DNA of 64,000 nt from contig CANRIA010000009.1 of assembly GCA_947630555.1 (NCBI GenBank), positions 1 to 64,000 of the forward strand, given 5' to 3'. Below the pieces are notes generated by a model. It did no database searches. It was not told the DNA's origin and saw only the letters and a program-made list of their open reading frames with translations. The translations under genes and the position numbers were made by a program. Every line of letters starts with the position of its first letter. The first letter of the stretch is position 1. Shown here one piece after another: positions 35,182 to 41,861 of this stretch. This stretch comes from an uncultured Clostridia bacterium (GTDB taxonomy: Bacteria; Bacillota; Clostridia; Oscillospirales; Ruminococcaceae).

Positions 35182-36147
35182 TTAGTTTGCAAAACAGGCT
35201 GCAATGCCCTCTAATATTCCGTCTGTAAGCTTATCCTGATATTCGGCGCTGTTTAGCAGCCTGTCGTCCTCGGCATTGCTAAGAAAACCGCATTCTATCA
35301 TCATGCACGGCACCTGCGCCCAGTTCTGACCTGTATAATTGTCATTCTGCGTAATGCCCCTGTTAGCCGCGCCCGTATATTTAACTATGATAGGCAGCAT
35401 TATCTGCGCGTAACTTAAACTTTGCTGCGCTATGCTGTTTGACTTGCTTACAAACAGACCTATGCCTCTAACGCTGCTGTCGCCTGCACCGTCACAATGC
35501 ACCCTTAGCATAAGGTCAACGCCGCAGCCGTTCATCATGGCTGTTCGCTGCTGATTTGATATATTGACATCATGAGTTTCTCTTGTCATATATACCGTTG
35601 CGCCCTCTGCCACAAGTTTATCGCGAAGCATAAGCGATATTTCAAGGTTTGTAACATACTCGGGTATGCCGCTGCTCACTCCGGCAGTACCGGTGGTAAC
35701 TTTTGCTTTGGTAACACCGCTGCCGGGGGCTGTTTCCTCCTGCGATGGATCTCCTTTTCGCTGGTGACCGGGGTCAATGCCTATCTTTATACCTGCAAGC
35801 CGCCCCTCACCCTGCACAGGTTTTCTCTCTGCGGTGGTCTGCGCCGCTGTGGTTTGCGGAGTGGTGGTTGTGGCAGTGGTCGTAGTCTGCACTGCCGTGG
35901 TGGTAACGGCCGCCTGTGTGGTGGTAATTGTAGTCTGTGCTGTGGTGGTTTGTGCTGTCGTCAGCTCTGTAGTTATTGTGGTAATTTCGGGCGTTGTGGT
36001 TGACGTTACAGCAGCCGCCGTTGTGGTTGTTTGCGTAGTTGTCGCAGTGCTTTCTGATGTCACCGACTGCAATGAGCTTTCACCATTTGCGCAAGACGAG
36101 AGCAGCATCACTGCCGCCAGTATCGCAGTTATATACATCTTCTTCAA
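35182..36147 (-). CDS. N-acetylmuramoyl-L-alanine amidase, lipoprotein with Thr-rich linker
   Basis: About 321 residues. A lipoprotein signal (ITAILAAVMLLSSC) is followed by a 100-residue Thr-rich linker (TTTTT/TTAAQTT type repeats). The Amidase_3 domain has zinc ligands visible: GIDPGHQ (His), a Glu in TNLEISLMLRDKL, RVHCDGAG (His) and the catalytic Glu in MMIECGFLSNAEDD. It cleaves the amide bond between MurNAc and the stem peptide. I favour a TTG start at 36147 with GGAG 8 bases upstream, giving MKKMYITAIL. Confidence 0.92.
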   Translation of the reverse strand: MKKMYITAILAAVMLLSSCANGESSLQSVTSESTATTTQTTTTAAAVTSTTTPEITTITTELTTAQTTTAQTTITTTQAAVTTTAVQTTTTATTTTPQTTAAQTTAERKPVQGEGRLAGIKIGIDPGHQRKGDPSQEETAPGSGVTKAKVTTGTAGVSSGIPEYVTNLEISLMLRDKLVAEGATVYMTRETHDVNISNQQRTAMMNGCGVDLMLRVHCDGAGDSSVRGIGLFVSKSNSIAQQSLSYAQIMLPIIVKYTGAANRGITQNDNYTGQNWAQVPCMMIECGFLSNAEDDRLLNSAEYQDKLTDGILEGIAACFAN

Positions 36148-36182
36148 ATAGCTCACTCCAAAGTACATACTTATACATAATA

Positions 36183-36211
36183 ATTGTAACACATATTTTT
36201 GCTTTTTTCAA
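36183..36211 (-). promoter_or_regulatory. promoter of amidase gene
   Basis: On the minus strand: TTGAAA, 17 bases, TACAAT, about 35 bases upstream of the start codon. Confidence 0.7.
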
Positions 36212-36250
36212 CAGTAAATTGCTGAAAATTATACAATATTAATAAGAGCC

Positions 36251-36286
36251 GACATCAAACAACTTTCAAATTGCTTGATGTCAGCC
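36251..36286. other. inverted repeat between amidase and first cassette
   Basis: GACATCAA and TTGATGTC arms, extended by CAA/TTG, form a hairpin. There is no T run on either side, so a terminator is doubtful. It may insulate the divergent units. Confidence 0.4.
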
Positions 36287-36300
36287 TCAAACTGCTCATC

Positions 36301-36330
36301 TTGACATATGCCGACAGGATATGCTATAAT
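36301..36330 (+). promoter_or_regulatory. toxin promoter, cassette 1
   Basis: TTGACA (36301), 18 bases, TATAAT (36325). The spacer CGACAGGATATGC is nearly identical in cassettes 2 and 3. Confidence 0.85.
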
Positions 36331-36429
36331 ATGTTTGTGTCGGTAAGGTACGAAACGGAAAGCGGTTATGCTCCCACCAATCCTGATACAGATCATGGTC
36401 TGAATACATAGGAGTGGGAGGTGATATTT

Positions 36430-36519
36430 GTGAGTATTATTGATATTCTTGTATTGATTCTATTCATAATAATCCTCGTTTGTATAAACGAAATTATAAA
36501 AAATATCAAGAAAAAATAA
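36430..36519 (+). CDS. putative type I toxin peptide 1 (29 aa, hydrophobic)
   Basis: 29 residues: a single membrane-spanning segment (IDILVLILFIIILVCI) followed by NEIIKNIKKK, a charged and basic tail. GTG start with GGAGG 8 bases upstream. The Shine-Dalgarno stretch GGAGTGGGAGG can pair with CTCCCACC about 45 bases upstream in the same mRNA, so translation is likely masked. An antisense promoter faces it (36612-36640). It shares the core pattern ([D/N][E/D]II near a Lys-rich end) with the next two peptides. Likely a membrane-acting toxin; I recognise no named family. Confidence 0.75.
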   Translation: MSIIDILVLILFIIILVCINEIIKNIKKK

Positions 36520-36551
36520 CCGCTGACCTCTCAAGTAAACGGTTATTTTTA
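36511..36551. terminator. bidirectional terminator, cassette 1
   Basis: AAAATAACCG and CGGTTATTTT form a stem with A and T runs on both sides, so it can end both the toxin mRNA and the antisense RNA. It overlaps the toxin stop codon. Confidence 0.85.
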
Positions 36552-36605
36552 ATGATAACTTTTGGGAGATAGCCGCTATCGTACTGAGCCGACACTCCTT
36601 TTTCT
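36511..36605 (-). ncRNA. antisense RNA, cassette 1 (putative antitoxin)
   Basis: Predicted transcript of about 95 bases from the minus-strand promoter at 36612-36640 to the shared terminator. Its 5' region (GTGTCGG, GTACGA, AGCGGCTAT, CTCCC in order) repeats the order of elements in the toxin mRNA leader. Its CTCCC can pair with the toxin Shine-Dalgarno sequence. The 3' part is complementary to the toxin 3' end. Confidence 0.7.
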
Positions 36606-36611
36606 ATTTAT

Positions 36612-36640
36612 ATTATACACCACAAAAAAATATTTGTCAA
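36612..36640 (-). promoter_or_regulatory. antisense promoter, cassette 1
   Basis: On the minus strand: TTGACA, 17 bases, TATAAT, stronger in spacing than the toxin promoter. This fits an excess of antitoxin RNA. Confidence 0.85.
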
Positions 36641-36663
36641 GGGTTTTTGGAAAACCAGCCGCC

Positions 36664-36693
36664 TTGACATTTAGCGACAGGATATGCTATAAT
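36664..36693 (+). promoter_or_regulatory. toxin promoter, cassette 2
   Basis: TTGACA, 18 bases, TATAAT, with the same spacer sequence type as cassette 1. Confidence 0.85.
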
Positions 36694-36790
36694 ATACTTG
36701 TGCCGGAACTGGACTTAACGGAGCGGTTGTTTCCCTCTATCCTATACGGCTTGCTTGCAAGTCAATTCATAGGAGAAAGGGGTGGTGTAA

Positions 36791-36868
36791 ATGCAAATTG
36801 CTATATTAGCCCTTACATTATTGATACTAGTCGTTATTGACGAGATCATTAAACACATAAAAAAATAA
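36791..36868 (+). CDS. putative type I toxin peptide 2 (25 aa, hydrophobic)
   Basis: 25 residues: IAILALTLLILVVI membrane segment, then DEIIKHIKK. ATG at 36791 follows AGGAGAAAGGGG. That Shine-Dalgarno stretch can pair with CCCTCTATCCTA in the leader (10 of 12 positions). The leader sequence differs from cassette 1, but the masking stem is kept, an argument for real RNA function. Convergent antisense promoter at 36960-36988. Confidence 0.75.
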   Translation: MQIAILALTLLILVVIDEIIKHIKK

Positions 36869-36903
36869 CCGCATAGCTCTCCCAAAGTAATGCGATTATT
36901 TTA
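36861..36903. terminator. bidirectional terminator, cassette 2
   Basis: AATAACCGCAT and ATGCGATTATT pair with one mismatch, flanked by A and T runs. It overlaps the toxin stop codon. Confidence 0.8.
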
Positions 36904-36953
36904 ATCGATTAACAAGGAAGCAGCCGCTTAGTCTGAGCCGGCACTCCTTTTCT
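36861..36953 (-). ncRNA. antisense RNA, cassette 2 (putative antitoxin)
   Basis: About 93 bases from the minus-strand promoter at 36960-36988. Its 5' region carries GTGCCGG, GACTAA, GCGGCTG and CTTCC. The toxin-2 leader has changed in the same way (GACTTAA and TTTCCC), so the two arms of this cassette vary together. Confidence 0.7.
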
Positions 36954-36959
36954 ATTTAT

Positions 36960-36988
36960 ATTATACACCACGAAAAAATATTTGTCAA
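36960..36988 (-). promoter_or_regulatory. antisense promoter, cassette 2
   Basis: On the minus strand: TTGACA, 17 bases, TATAAT, same flanks as in cassette 1. Confidence 0.85.
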
Positions 36989-37011
36989 GGGTTTTTGGAA
37001 AACCGGCCGCC

Positions 37012-37041
37012 TTGACATTTAACGACAGGATATGTTATAAT
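37012..37041 (+). promoter_or_regulatory. toxin promoter, cassette 3
   Basis: TTGACA, 18 bases, TATAAT. Confidence 0.85.
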
Positions 37042-37128
37042 ATGTTTGTGCCGGTAAGGTACGACATTTCGGCAGCGGCTATGCTCCCTACTTCTCCCTT
37101 GGTTTAAGGAAGAAAGGGGGCGATGTCA

Positions 37129-37209
37129 ATGGATAATATCACATTGATATTGATAATTGTTATATTGATACTTATCGATGATATTATCAATAAAAATAAC
37201 AAAAAATAG
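37129..37209 (+). CDS. putative type I toxin peptide 3 (26 aa, hydrophobic)
   Basis: 26 residues: ITLILIIVILILI membrane segment, then DDIINKNNKK. ATG at 37129 has AGGGGG 8 bases upstream; an earlier in-frame ATG (37123) is too close to that site. The Shine-Dalgarno stretch AAGGAAGAAAGGGGG can pair with a CT-rich segment immediately upstream (12 of 15 positions). It is the most Asn-rich of the three tails. Same overall cassette layout. Confidence 0.75.
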   Translation: MDNITLILIIVILILIDDIINKNNKK

Positions 37210-37239
37210 CCGCCGACCCTGAGAAAGTGGCGGTTATTC
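37201..37239. terminator. shared terminator, cassette 3
   Basis: AATAGCCGCC and GGCGGTTATT form a 10-bp stem. The T run is strong on the minus-strand side but short on the plus side (TTATTCT), so it may end the antisense RNA better than the toxin mRNA. Confidence 0.75.
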
Positions 37240-37298
37240 TAACTGAAACTTTATTAGGGAGCTAGCCGCTATCGTACTAAGCCGGCACTCCTTTTTCT
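37201..37298 (-). ncRNA. antisense RNA, cassette 3 (putative antitoxin)
   Basis: About 98 bases from the promoter at 37305-37333. Its 5' elements are GTGCCGG, GTACGA, AGCGGCTA and GCTCCC. GCTCCC can pair with GGGGGC at the toxin-3 Shine-Dalgarno. Confidence 0.7.
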
Positions 37299-37304
37299 AT
37301 ATAT

Positions 37305-37333
37305 ATTATACACCATGAAAAAATATTTGTCAA
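37305..37333 (-). promoter_or_regulatory. antisense promoter, cassette 3
   Basis: On the minus strand: TTGACA, 17 bases, TATAAT. Confidence 0.85.
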
Positions 37334-37347
37334 GGGTTTTTGGCAAG

Positions 37348-37404
37348 GTATCAAAAAAGCTTTCCCGTGGGGTGCGTGAGGCACCGGGAAAGCTTAATTT
37401 TTTT
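37348..37404. terminator. terminator of the XRE gene
   Basis: AAGCTTTCCC and GGGAAAGCTT arms enclose a second stem (GGTGC/GCACC). A and T runs flank both sides, so it may act in both directions and isolates the micro-gene array from the regulator. Confidence 0.85.
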
Positions 37405-37609
37405 CGTTCTTGTTGTTTGTTCTGCCCAGAATATAATCTGTGGTAACGCCATAAAAATCGGCAAGTATCAGCAGGTGTTCAACGGGGATAGTCAGCACGC
37501 CTCTTTCATATCGTGAGTACACAGTCTGACTGGTGAACAACAGCTTTGCAACTTCTGTCTGGTTCATATCTCTGTCCTCTCGCAGATCCCTTAATCGTGG
37601 AAAATACAC
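37394..37609 (-). CDS. XRE-family transcriptional regulator
   Basis: About 71 residues, essentially one helix-turn-helix domain: LREDRDMNQTEVAKLLFTSQ with TVYSRYERG as the recognition region, then a short IPVEHLLILADFYGVTTDY end. GTG at 37609 is preferred, since AGAGG lies 8 bases upstream. It is divergent from the membrane gene at 37751. The palindrome at 37652-37671 between them is a likely operator. Confidence 0.88.
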   Translation of the reverse strand: MYFPRLRDLREDRDMNQTEVAKLLFTSQTVYSRYERGVLTIPVEHLLILADFYGVTTDYILGRTNNKNEKN

Positions 37610-37651
37610 AAAACACACCTCTGAAAATGTACACGCTTGACAAAATATCTG

Positions 37652-37671
37652 ATAGTACCATTCGGTACTAT
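37652..37671. promoter_or_regulatory. candidate XRE operator palindrome
   Basis: A perfect 8-base inverted repeat, ATAGTACC and GGTACTAT with a 4-base centre, ends on the first base of the -35 box of the plus-strand promoter. Binding there would repress the 37751 gene and possibly the regulator itself. Confidence 0.6.
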
Positions 37672-37699
37672 TGACTTTACCATATTTCTATTGTATAAT
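37671..37699 (+). promoter_or_regulatory. promoter of the zinc-ribbon membrane gene
   Basis: TTGACT, 17 bases, TATAAT, about 50 bases upstream of the gene and touching the palindrome at 37652-37671. Confidence 0.75.
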
Positions 37700-37750
37700 G
37701 TATATTATAGTACTTTTAAGTTCTAAAATATACGAAAAGGTGTGATAATA

Positions 37751-38416
37751 TTGATTTTGGGAAACTTATTTAATATGGTTACTGCGATAGCAACGGCGGC
37801 TGTTATCATATGGATGATATGCAAAGCGGTCACAAAAATGGGCGAAAATCGTCCGCATAATCGAATCGTAGGCGCTCAATTGTTTTGGACACAATGGGTA
37901 AGGGGAATTGCTAAGGTCGGTATGGCAATTTCTATAATTGCCAGTCTTATATGCGGCGGATTACTGATTTCAATCGGCGATGAACTTTTTACGGTCATAG
38001 GAATTGCTGTAATGATAATCGGAATACTAATTAGCATTACTTCAATTGCAATGATAATGATGATCAGTGAAATATCAATCAATACTTATAACACATACGC
38101 TGTATTAAAAAACGAACACCCAAACGACCAACAACCAAACTCCGTTATTTCGCCGCAAGTACATGAGACAATAACCGAAACGCAGCCGACAACAGGAAAT
38201 ACCGACAATTCATGGGTATGCAGGTGCGGTACACGAAATGCGGCAGCCTCCAGATACTGCAAAAATTGCGGAAAATCTAAAGTCCCCTCGTCATATGCTC
38301 CAAAGCCGCCAAAGACTAACCCCAACGACTCATGGGTATGCAAATGCGGCAAGAGAAATCCCAACTCTACCGAATTCTGCGCAAACTGCAAGCGCAGAAA
38401 AGAAAGTCAGATATAA
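37751..38416 (+). CDS. membrane protein with two C-terminal zinc ribbons
   Basis: About 221 residues. Three hydrophobic segments occupy the first 120 residues, followed by a polar linker. Two near-identical ribbons (WVCRCGTRNAAASRYCKNCG and WVCKCGKRNPNSTEFCANC) end the protein, each with four Cys in the RanBP2/zinc-ribbon style. The start is uncertain: TTG at 37751 fits the AAAGGTG site, while GTG at 37742 overlaps it. It is divergent from the XRE regulator and probably controlled by it. Function unknown. Confidence 0.75.
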   Translation: MILGNLFNMVTAIATAAVIIWMICKAVTKMGENRPHNRIVGAQLFWTQWVRGIAKVGMAISIIASLICGGLLISIGDELFTVIGIAVMIIGILISITSIAMIMMISEISINTYNTYAVLKNEHPNDQQPNSVISPQVHETITETQPTTGNTDNSWVCRCGTRNAAASRYCKNCGKSKVPSSYAPKPPKTNPNDSWVCKCGKRNPNSTEFCANCKRRKESQI

Positions 38417-38423
38417 CCCCAAA

Positions 38424-38456
38424 CAAAAAACTCCCCTTTTGTGGGGAGTTTTTATT
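38424..38456. terminator. bidirectional terminator between convergent genes
   Basis: AAAAAACTCCCC and GGGGAGTTTTT with a small loop. It serves the plus-strand zinc-ribbon gene and the minus-strand acyl-CoA synthetase gene. Confidence 0.9.
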
Positions 38457-38466
38457 ATGCCGAAGC

Positions 38467-40740
38467 TTAGTCTATCTTATTTCTCTGTATCTTGCCGCTG
38501 ATGGTCTTGGGCAGTTCGTCGCGGAATTCTACAACTCTGGGGTACTTATAAGGAGCAGTATGCTGTTTTACATAGTTCTGTATCTCCTTTTTCAGCTCCT
38601 CGGTGCCTACGGTGCCTTTTGTGAGCACTATGGTTGCCTTTACCGCCTGACCTCTTATCGGGTCGGGAACGCCCGTTACGGCACATTCGAGGACATACGG
38701 AAGCTCCATTACAACGCTCTCTATCTCGAACGGGCCTATGCGGTAGCCGGAAGACTTGATAAGGTCATCGACTCTGCCGACATACCAGAAGTAGCCGTCT
38801 TCATCGCGCCATGCGGTATCGCCTGTGTGATACATACCATCGTGCCATACGGCATCAGTCTTTTCCTGATCTCTGTAATATCCGCAGAACAGACCGCAGG
38901 GAACGCCCTTATCGGTGCGGACTACTATCTCGCCGGTCTCGCCGTTCTTTACGGGTTCGCCGTCGGAGTTTACTATATCTATATCATACATAGGGCTCGG
39001 GCGACCCATAGAACCAACTTTCGGTGTAGTGCCGTAGAGGTTGCCTATTGTAAGGGTGGTCTCGGTCTGACCGAAGCCCTCCATTATGGTAAGACCCGTT
39101 GCCTTCTTGAACTGATAGAATACCTCGGGGTTGAGAGCCTCGCCTGCTGTGTTTGCATACTTTATTGTAGACAGATCGTACTTGGAAAGATCTTCTTTTA
39201 TAAAGAAGCGGTACATAGTCGGCGGAGCGCAGAATGTGGTGATGTTGTACTTTTTGAACATCGGGAGTATATCTTCCGAGTGGAATCTCTCAAAGTCGTA
39301 TACGAACACTGCGCCCTCGCACAGCCACTGACCGTAGAGCTTGCCCCAGAGAGCCTTGCCCCAGCCGGTATCGGATATTGTGAAGTGCAGACCTTCTGGG
39401 TCAACATAGTGCCAGAAACGCGCTGTGATATAGTGACCGAGCGGATATCTGAAGTCGTGAACTGCTATCTTGGGGTAGCCGGTAGTGCCTGAGGTGAAGA
39501 ACATCAGGCTGTGATCTTTTCCGCAGGGGGTATCGGGTCTGCGCTCGTAAACGTCGCTGAACTTTTCTATCTCCTCGTCAAAGTTTACCCAGCCGTCTCT
39601 CTTGCCGTGGGCTATTACCTTTATCTGAAGCTCGGGGCACTTGTCAGCGGCTAAGTCTGCCTGATGAGCGGTATCGCCGTCTGCGGTACAGATTATAGCC
39701 TTAACGCCTGCCGCGTTGAAACGATACTCAAAGTCGTGGTCAACAAGCTGGTTGGTTGCAGGGATAACTATTGCGCCTATCTTGTGAAGCGCTACTATTG
39801 AGAACCAGAACTGATAATGCCTTTTCAGAACGAGCATTACCCTATCGCCTTTAGTTATGCCGAGGCTCTCAAAAAAGTTTGCAGTCTTTGCGGAATATTT
39901 TGCGATGTCGGAGAACGTGAAACGTCTTTCTTCCTTATCGTTGGAGACGTGCACCATTGCAAGCTTGTCGGGGTACTTTCTTGCTACCTCGTCAACAACA
40001 TCGAAGCCGAAGTTGAACTTATCTTCGTTCTTGAACTTGATGGTCTGCAATACGCCGTTCTCGTCCTCGGTGGTATCTACAAAATTATCTGCAACAATGC
40101 CTGCATAGTCGTGTCTTTCGGGCTTAACCTGCTCTACCTGCATATACTCCATATCTTCAAGAGTATTTTCAAGTATGATAGAATACATAGCGCAGCCTTC
40201 TTTAGAAGTGGCTATCATGCCGTGCGGCTGTGAGGAATCATAGTATATGGAGTCGCCTGCTTCGAGGTCTTCATAGTGGTCTTCCACTCTTACTCTCATA
40301 GTACCGCTGATAACGATATCCATTTCCTGACCCTTATGGGTGTTGGTATGTATCTCTTTTTCCTGTTCTTCCTCGGAATAGGGCATAAATACTCTGAACG
40401 GCTCGCACACGCGGTTTTTGAAGCCCGATGCGATATTGAGATACTCAAAGCCTGCACGTCTTGCTATAGGCAGACCCTCGCCCTTTCTGTTTACCTGATA
40501 TGAGGTAAGGCTGGGCGAATAACCTTTAAGTATATCAACGATGTCAACGCCGCATATTTTGGCAAGCTTATAAATGAACGTGAAAGTAAAGTCGGTCTTG
40601 CCGCTTTCAAGCTGTTCATACTCACCTACCGATATACCTATCCTTTCTGCAAGCTCTTCTTTTGAAAGAGCCGCTACCTCTCTCAGCTCTCTTACACGCT
40701 GAGCGATCTCTTTGATCCTTTTTTCCATGGTGTTTTCCAT
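38467..40740 (-). CDS. HTH-cupin-acyl-CoA synthetase fusion
   Basis: 757 residues in three parts. Residues 1-70 are an XRE-type helix-turn-helix (LSKEELAERIGISVGEYEQLESG). Residues about 110-200 form a cupin (HTHKGQEMDIVISGTMRVRV, GDSIYYDSSQPHG). Residues about 230-757 are an AMP-forming acyl-CoA synthetase with FFTSGTTGYPKIA (P-loop), EGFGQTETT, YHTGDTAWRDEDGYFWYVGR and the catalytic Lys in KTISGKIQRN. The enzyme part resembles medium-chain/aryl acid ligases. The fused sensor suggests a DNA-binding or ligand-sensing role. A T-box lies directly upstream. Confidence 0.9.
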   Translation of the reverse strand: MENTMEKRIKEIAQRVRELREVAALSKEELAERIGISVGEYEQLESGKTDFTFTFIYKLAKICGVDIVDILKGYSPSLTSYQVNRKGEGLPIARRAGFEYLNIASGFKNRVCEPFRVFMPYSEEEQEKEIHTNTHKGQEMDIVISGTMRVRVEDHYEDLEAGDSIYYDSSQPHGMIATSKEGCAMYSIILENTLEDMEYMQVEQVKPERHDYAGIVADNFVDTTEDENGVLQTIKFKNEDKFNFGFDVVDEVARKYPDKLAMVHVSNDKEERRFTFSDIAKYSAKTANFFESLGITKGDRVMLVLKRHYQFWFSIVALHKIGAIVIPATNQLVDHDFEYRFNAAGVKAIICTADGDTAHQADLAADKCPELQIKVIAHGKRDGWVNFDEEIEKFSDVYERRPDTPCGKDHSLMFFTSGTTGYPKIAVHDFRYPLGHYITARFWHYVDPEGLHFTISDTGWGKALWGKLYGQWLCEGAVFVYDFERFHSEDILPMFKKYNITTFCAPPTMYRFFIKEDLSKYDLSTIKYANTAGEALNPEVFYQFKKATGLTIMEGFGQTETTLTIGNLYGTTPKVGSMGRPSPMYDIDIVNSDGEPVKNGETGEIVVRTDKGVPCGLFCGYYRDQEKTDAVWHDGMYHTGDTAWRDEDGYFWYVGRVDDLIKSSGYRIGPFEIESVVMELPYVLECAVTGVPDPIRGQAVKATIVLTKGTVGTEELKKEIQNYVKQHTAPYKYPRVVEFRDELPKTISGKIQRNKID

Positions 40741-40792
40741 AGCGTTTTCTCCTTTTGTATATAATGTGTTTACAAGACTGCGAAATGTGGCG

Positions 40793-41063
40793 AAAATAAA
40801 AAACGCCCCAAAGCAGACAATGCTGCATTGAGACGAGAAATTCCCGCGGTACCACTCAACTTGCGCATATACGCGCCGCTTTCAGGCTCCAACAAGCCCT
40901 TGACCTTAACGCGGTCTTTACGGGGCAGTCTACTTGCCAAAAGGCTTTCGGTACCCGACTCAAAAGAGATAGGCGTATATGCAGACTATATATCCGCTTG
41001 CACCAAATGCGGACTCTCTGTAATATATCCTGCAAAGCCGTCTTTATCACAGTCTTTACTACA
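40793..41063 (-). ncRNA. T-box leader upstream of acyl-CoA synthetase
   Basis: On the minus strand the T-box core GAGTGGTACCGCGGG is at 40841-40860. A terminator hairpin (plus 40804-40835) and T run follow. Stem I features are present upstream: AGAGAG bulge and GGTGCAAG distal loop, within arms GCAGGATATAT/ATATAGTCTGC. The specifier loop appears to be the ATATAC stretch before GCC; this suggests TAC/TAT (Tyr) or ATA (Ile), but I cannot fix the register. Only the HTH-cupin-ligase gene follows. Confidence 0.9.
40804..40835 (-). terminator. T-box regulated terminator
   Basis: A 13-bp stem with one mismatch (CGTCTC... with ...GGGGCG), then TTTTTTATTTT at 40793-40803 on the minus strand. It precedes the AGGAG site of the ligase gene. 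Confidence 0.9.
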
Positions 41064-41069
41064 AGCGTT

Positions 41070-41098
41070 ATTATACCACCCTTTTTTTCACTTGTCAA
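41070..41098 (-). promoter_or_regulatory. promoter of the T-box transcript
   Basis: On the minus strand: TTGACA, 17 bases, TATAAT. Confidence 0.9.
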
Positions 41099-41126
41099 GG
41101 GGTTTTGAAAATTTTTTTTAAATTTT

Positions 41127-41840
41127 CTACAGAGCGTACCCCTCGCCGCTTTCGATATACATATCTATATGCTCTTTGCTCTTTATTATATGCACATATT
41201 CTTCTATGCTGTCAAGCCGCTGTGGAAGATACACGCCGCCCAAATTTTCTCTGCCGCTGAAGTGCGAGTCGCTGCCGCAGGTCATATAAAGAGAAAACCG
41301 CTTTGCATACCATATGGCGTTTTCGTTATACTCGCGCATATTTGCAGTGTTCACAGCTTCTATGCCGTCGCAGTATTCGGGGTAGAGGCAGATATTTTCA
41401 AGATAAGATGCCCTGCGAAACGGGTGCGCCTGTATCATAACGCCGCCGCTCTCGCAAACAAGCGCATACAGCTGCGGTATGCTCATTTCCATAATATCTT
41501 CGTGCTGCAAAAGCCACTGTTTGTCAACGCCGTATATCAGAAACTCAGCGCCGCGGCGGTTGTATTCAAAGCCGAAAAATACCGCAAAACCAAGTCTGTC
41601 GCCGTGTGCTTTTGCCCTTTCATAACCTTTGCAGAACTGCTCTACCTTGTCTTGCCAAGGCAGAGAGCGGTCAATGCCGCAGTTGCCGTTGAAAAAGTGG
41701 TCGGTTATAATTGCGCCGTCATAGCCTTTCTGAATATAGCAGTCTACAAGCTCTTCGGGCGACCACCTTGCACACGCGCTGACGGGTGATGTGTGGCAAT
41801 GCGTTTCGTATAAATATCTCTTTTCTCTGCGGTTTTGCAT
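41127..41840 (-). CDS. PHP-domain phosphoesterase
   Basis: About 237 residues. PHP metal-binding motifs are YETHCHTSP (HxH) at the N-terminus, AIITDHFF (DH), a middle Glu in FFGFEYNRRG, VMIQAHPFR (His), and CGSDSHFSG (DxH) near the end. Such proteins act as phosphoesterases (histidinol phosphatase or nucleotide phosphoesterase type). The ATG at 41840 has GGGGGG 8 bases upstream; the longer open frame upstream lacks a site. Substrate unknown. Confidence 0.88.
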   Translation of the reverse strand: MQNRREKRYLYETHCHTSPVSACARWSPEELVDCYIQKGYDGAIITDHFFNGNCGIDRSLPWQDKVEQFCKGYERAKAHGDRLGFAVFFGFEYNRRGAEFLIYGVDKQWLLQHEDIMEMSIPQLYALVCESGGVMIQAHPFRRASYLENICLYPEYCDGIEAVNTANMREYNENAIWYAKRFSLYMTCGSDSHFSGRENLGGVYLPQRLDSIEEYVHIIKSKEHIDMYIESGEGYAL

Positions 41841-41861
41841 AAGCGTTACCCCCCTGTTTAT

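Noticed and set aside
36251..36286. Inverted repeat before cassette 1 as a terminator
   Set aside because: No T run on either strand; left as an unexplained hairpin.
36301..37333. The three cassettes as simple MITEs with terminal inverted repeats
   Set aside because: Each has two promoters, a start codon with ribosome site, a conserved peptide pattern and a shared terminator, which a MITE would not explain. No target duplications are evident. A mobile origin cannot be fully excluded.
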